From contig URNZ01000079.1 of NCBI GenBank assembly GCA_900549405.1, forward strand, positions 1-7,442: DNA of 7,442 nt, read 5' to 3'. Positions 5,729 to 7,442 of the stretch are shown here, one piece after another. Numbering within the stretch: the stretch's first letter is position 1; each line of letters opens with the position of its first letter. Source of the DNA: an uncultured Eubacteriales bacterium. GTDB lineage: Bacteria; Bacillota; Clostridia; Oscillospirales; Oscillospiraceae. The notes under the pieces were generated by a model. It had not been told where the DNA came from. It saw nothing but the letters and a program-made list of their open reading frames with translations, and did not search any database. A program made the translations under genes and the position numbers.

Positions 5729-6772
5729 TTATCCAGCCCAGCCTCCGGTGAACAGGAACAGGATCAGCAGCAGGGACAGGATCAGGGACAGGCCCCGTCG
5801 CCACTCCGGTTTGGGTCTCCAGGCGGCGGCCCGGCGGATGCGGATGGCGGCGTCGCACTCCCCAAAGGCGGACACGCTGCCCCACAGGTGCCGCCCGGCG
5901 GCAAGCTCGGTGAGCATCCGGGCGTACTCCCGCCGCCCCTCCGGCTCCAGCCGGTTCAGCACCGCCCGGTCGCAGGCCAGCTCCATGTCCCGGTTGGTCA
6001 GGCGATAGGCCGCCCAGTGCAGGGGGCTCCACCAGAACAGAGCCATGGAGATGGCATTGGCCATCTTCCACCAGGGGTGGTGCATTTTGATGTGTTCCCC
6101 CTCGTGGCGCAGTACCAGCCCCATCCGCTCCGGGGGCAGCTCCCGCTGCAGACAGATCACATGCTGAACGCCGTCCCCCGCCCCCGTGTCGTGGCCCCTG
6201 CGGACAAAGCTGGTGGGCAGACCGTCACACAGCCGCACCGCCACTGTCTTGGGGTCCAGGCCAAACTCCGCCACGCTCTCCGGCGGCAGCCGCTCCCCCT
6301 GTTGGCCCAGGCATTTCAGGCGGCTCTCCGTCCGGGTGCTCCAGACCAGCACCGCCGCCACCATACCTAGCCACACAAGGCCGATGGCCATCATCTGCCC
6401 CTGGGACAGCGGGCAGGGAATGCGCAGCCCACCGGGCAGAGCCAGGGTGTCCTGTGCCCCCTCCGCCCAGGGGTCGGGCAGAATAGTGGGACTTTGTATG
6501 GGGTCATGCAGCCGCAGGCGCAGCAGCCCCCGGAAGGACCAGGGCAGAATTTTCACCCGGCCATACAGGGCCCAGAAGTAGACGAGATAGCTGCAATACC
6601 ACCCGAAGGACCACAGCCGCCCCCGGTCCCGGGGTTCCAGCAGGGGGTTGGTCACCGGGCGCAGCAGGATGATGACCCCGAAGGTCAGAGCAGTCACGAT
6701 ACCCACGCTGAAATACATGTTGGCCACTTCATAACTCAAAGTCAGCCACAGCGCCCAAATCGAGTTGTTCAT
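5729..6772 (-). CDS. M56-family (BlaR1/MecR1-type) membrane metallopeptidase lacking a penicillin-sensor domain
   Basis: A 347-residue integral membrane protein. Hydrophobic segments lie at about 5-37, 56-71, 127-145 and 326-343, matching the four-helix topology of BlaR1. A loop of about 53 residues lies between helices 2 and 3, and a cytoplasmic domain between helices 3 and 4. That domain carries the zinc motif HEGEH (223-227) with the third ligand Glu264 in NRDMELACDRAV, so it should be catalytically competent. In BlaR1/MecR1, signal binding outside the cell triggers this peptidase and leads to loss of the BlaI/MecI repressor. Here the protein stops 4 residues after the last helix, whereas BlaR1 (about 585-600 residues) continues into an extracellular penicillin-binding sensor. 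The ATG at 6772 is preferred over one at 6787 because GGAGG lies 7 bases upstream, inside the end of the repressor gene. Only 2 bases separate the genes, implying coupled translation. The stimulus is unknown. Confidence 0.88.
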   Translation of the reverse strand: MNNSIWALWLTLSYEVANMYFSVGIVTALTFGVIILLRPVTNPLLEPRDRGRLWSFGWYCSYLVYFWALYGRVKILPWSFRGLLRLRLHDPIQSPTILPDPWAEGAQDTLALPGGLRIPCPLSQGQMMAIGLVWLGMVAAVLVWSTRTESRLKCLGQQGERLPPESVAEFGLDPKTVAVRLCDGLPTSFVRRGHDTGAGDGVQHVICLQRELPPERMGLVLRHEGEHIKMHHPWWKMANAISMALFWWSPLHWAAYRLTNRDMELACDRAVLNRLEPEGRREYARMLTELAAGRHLWGSVSAFGECDAAIRIRRAAAWRPKPEWRRGLSLILSLLLILFLFTGGWAG

Positions 6773-6774
6773 GG

Positions 6775-7128
6775 TCACCCCTCCCATGTGGTCTGGTCGA
6801 TCAGCTCCTTCAGCTCCTCCGCCTCCGCCGGGGTCAGCTTTCTGCCCCCCAAAAAGGCGGCCAGGAAGGGGGACAGTCCCCCGGCCCGGCGCTCCAGCTC
6901 CGCCCCCTCCGCCCGGATGGCCGCCGCCCGGGTGAGCAGGGGGGTGACCACCGTGTCACGATGGTCCACCGCCCCCTTGTTTTTCAGGCGGCGGAGGACG
7001 GTATAGATGGTGCTCTTGTTCCACCCCAGCCGCTGGGCGCACAGCTCCACCAGCTGGGCGGAGTGGACCGCGCCCGCCTCCCACAGCACCTCCATCAGCT
7101 TGTATTCCCCGTCAAATAGCTTTTCCAT
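6775..7128 (-). CDS. BlaI/MecI/CopY-family transcriptional repressor
   Basis: A 117-residue cytoplasmic winged-helix repressor. Residues 1-70 form the DNA-binding domain, beginning LFDGEYKLMEVLWEAG, with the recognition helix NKSTIYTVLRRLKNKGAV at 37-54, a strong family signature. Residues 71-117 form the dimerisation helices, with SPFLAAFLGG at 86-95, in the region where BlaI/MecI proteins are cleaved. The length is slightly below BlaI (about 120-126). The ATG at 7128 has AAGGAGG (complement of 7136-7142) 7 bases upstream. It is the first gene of an operon with the M56 peptidase, the usual repressor-antirepressor pairing. Two identical dyads in its promoter imply autoregulation. No resistance gene is present in the window, so its other targets are unknown. 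Confidence 0.93.
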   Translation of the reverse strand: MEKLFDGEYKLMEVLWEAGAVHSAQLVELCAQRLGWNKSTIYTVLRRLKNKGAVDHRDTVVTPLLTRAAAIRAEGAELERRAGGLSPFLAAFLGGRKLTPAEAEELKELIDQTTWEG

Positions 7129-7145
7129 GGGATCGCCTCCTTCTA

Positions 7146-7161
7146 GTTTATTGCGATAAAC
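7146..7161. promoter_or_regulatory. operator dyad O2 (GTTTAT-N4-ATAAAC)
   Basis: A perfect 6+6 bp dyad, GTTTAT TGCG ATAAAC, lies just downstream of the predicted transcription start and just upstream of the ribosome binding site. The centre-to-centre distance to O1 is 32 bp, about three helical turns, which would put two repressor dimers on the same DNA face. Confidence 0.75.
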
Positions 7162-7176
7162 CTTTCTTCTAGCCCG

Positions 7177-7205
7177 AGTTTATCAGAATAAACCAGGTTT
7201 GTCAA
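7177..7205 (-). promoter_or_regulatory. promoter of the BlaI-type/M56 operon
   Basis: On the minus strand a perfect TTGACA (complement of 7200-7205) is followed by 17 bp and the -10 TAAACT (complement of 7177-7182; 4 of 6) with an extended TGA before it. Transcription would begin near 7170. The upstream dyad operator covers most of the spacer and the -10, so repressor binding there should block RNA polymerase. Confidence 0.8.
7178..7193. promoter_or_regulatory. operator dyad O1 (GTTTAT-N4-ATAAAC)
   Basis: A perfect 6+6 bp dyad, GTTTAT CAGA ATAAAC, lies inside the promoter and overlaps its -10. It is identical in both arms to O2, 32 bp away. It is the probable binding site of the adjacent BlaI-type repressor, by position and duplication. 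Confidence 0.75.
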
Positions 7206-7214
7206 GACGATTTT

Positions 7215-7253
7215 GGGGGACGGATCGCCGCGTCGCTTCGCTCCTCGCAATGA
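7215..7253. repeat. dispersed GC-rich repeat unit (ATTGCGAGGAGCGAAGCGA type)
   Basis: On the minus strand this reads GTCATTGCGAGGAGCGAAG, then CGACGCGGCGATCCGTCC. I recognise it as a widespread non-coding dispersed repeat of many bacterial genomes. It is rich in GCGA/TCGC words that can fold back on each other. It begins about 10 bases upstream of the -35 of the BlaI-type operon. No gene is seen in it. Confidence 0.55.
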
Positions 7254-7262
7254 CACGATGCC

Positions 7263-7312
7263 AAGCCTTCCCCCTCCCAGAGGGAAGGTGGCCCGCAGGG
7301 CCGGATGAGGGT
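7263..7312. repeat. palindromic repeat unit with two hairpins
   Basis: CCTTCCC (7266-7272) pairs with GGGAAGG (7282-7288), and GGCCC (7290-7294) with GGGCC (7298-7302) around a 3-nt GCA loop; GGATGAGGG follows. The style (tandem hairpins, tiny loops, GAGGG-type end) is like the element at 2725-2845 but the sequence differs. It appears to be a partial or related dispersed repeat; no coding content is visible. Confidence 0.5.
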
Positions 7313-7333
7313 GACTATCGTGGGTGTAGTGGT

Positions 7334-7380
7334 CATCGTGCGGGCGGACACAGAGGTCCGCCCCTACAAAAGCCATCGTG
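7334..7380. repeat. short hairpin unit flanked by 7-bp direct repeats
   Basis: GGGCGGAC (7342-7349) pairs with GTCCGCCC (7356-7363) around a 6-nt loop. The unit is flanked by direct copies of CATCGTG (7334-7340 and 7374-7380), resembling a target duplication around a 33-bp insert. An inverted copy, CACGATG, lies at 7254-7260. Confidence 0.5.
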
Positions 7381-7383
7381 ACA

Positions 7384-7442
7384 CGCCGTAGGGGCCGACC
7401 TTTGCGCAGCCGTTGGCGACGAAGGAGCCTTACGGATGCGGC
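7384..7442. repeat. repeat-like sequence running off the right edge
   Basis: Positions 7388-7406 match the reverse complement of 7348-7366 at 16 of 19 bases (GTAGGGGC-GACCT core), so two related units face each other. The remainder (GCCGTTGGCGACGAAGGAG) looks like further non-coding repeat. The unit is cut by the window end, so its boundaries are unknown and no gene is evident. Confidence 0.4.

Noticed and set aside
6773..6787. Upstream ATG (MGGVTM...) as the M56 start
   Set aside because: It lies in the end of the repressor gene with no suitably spaced ribosome binding site, whereas the ATG at 6772 has GGAGG 7 bases upstream.
7143..7376. A 77-codon minus-strand open frame in the right-hand intergenic region
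   Set aside because: It is a translation of dispersed repeats (SLRGAKRRGDPSP, HPALRATFPLGGG are well-known artefactual peptides). It also runs through both operators and the promoter of the BlaI-type operon.
7206..7442. CRISPR array or tRNA gene in the right-hand repeat region
   Set aside because: The repeats are of different families, not regularly spaced identical units, and no cloverleaf with T-loop (GTTCRA) sequence is visible.

Overview
The window looks like chromosomal DNA from a GC-rich, low-complexity-repeat-bearing Firmicute, most likely a gut Clostridia of the Oscillospiraceae (Flavonifractor/Lawsonibacter-like). This is inferred from strong AAGGAGG-type ribosome binding sites, the rpsO-pnp gene order, a BlaI/BlaR-type pair, heavy use of codons ending in C or G, and GC-rich hairpin repeats of a style I associate with that family. 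The genus cannot be fixed from sequence alone.

Layout. Positions 2-1372 are the 3' part of isoleucyl-tRNA synthetase (ileS), closed by a strong intrinsic terminator. A separate promoter with a 10-bp leader hairpin then drives a stand-alone iron-containing alcohol dehydrogenase/glycerol dehydrogenase-family gene (1642-2724). A 121-bp MITE-like palindromic element begins on the first base after its stop codon. Next is the rpsO promoter with a structured leader that can occlude the rpsO ribosome binding site, then rpsO (3043-3309). A spacer of about 200 bp contains a 13-bp hairpin and a very long (about 37 bp) imperfect hairpin, followed by pnp (3507-5657) and a bidirectional terminator. On the minus strand, converging on pnp, is a two-gene unit of a BlaI/MecI/CopY-family repressor (7128-6775) and an M56 (BlaR1/MecR1-type) membrane metallopeptidase (6772-5729). 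Its promoter carries two identical dyad operators. The last 230 bases or so hold no gene and are a mosaic of GC-rich repeats.

How the parts work together. IleRS, S15 and PNPase are housekeeping functions in translation and RNA decay. rpsO and pnp probably share the rpsO promoter, and both appear to be controlled after transcription initiation through RNA structure. The repressor/peptidase pair forms a self-contained sensor-regulator: the peptidase would inactivate the repressor, which by inference represses its own operon through the twin operators. No beta-lactamase or other target gene is in view, and the peptidase lacks the penicillin-sensor domain. I see no complete novel multi-gene system. 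The most interesting items are the two RNA leaders, the non-canonical twin operators with a sensor-less M56 protein, and the repeat elements.
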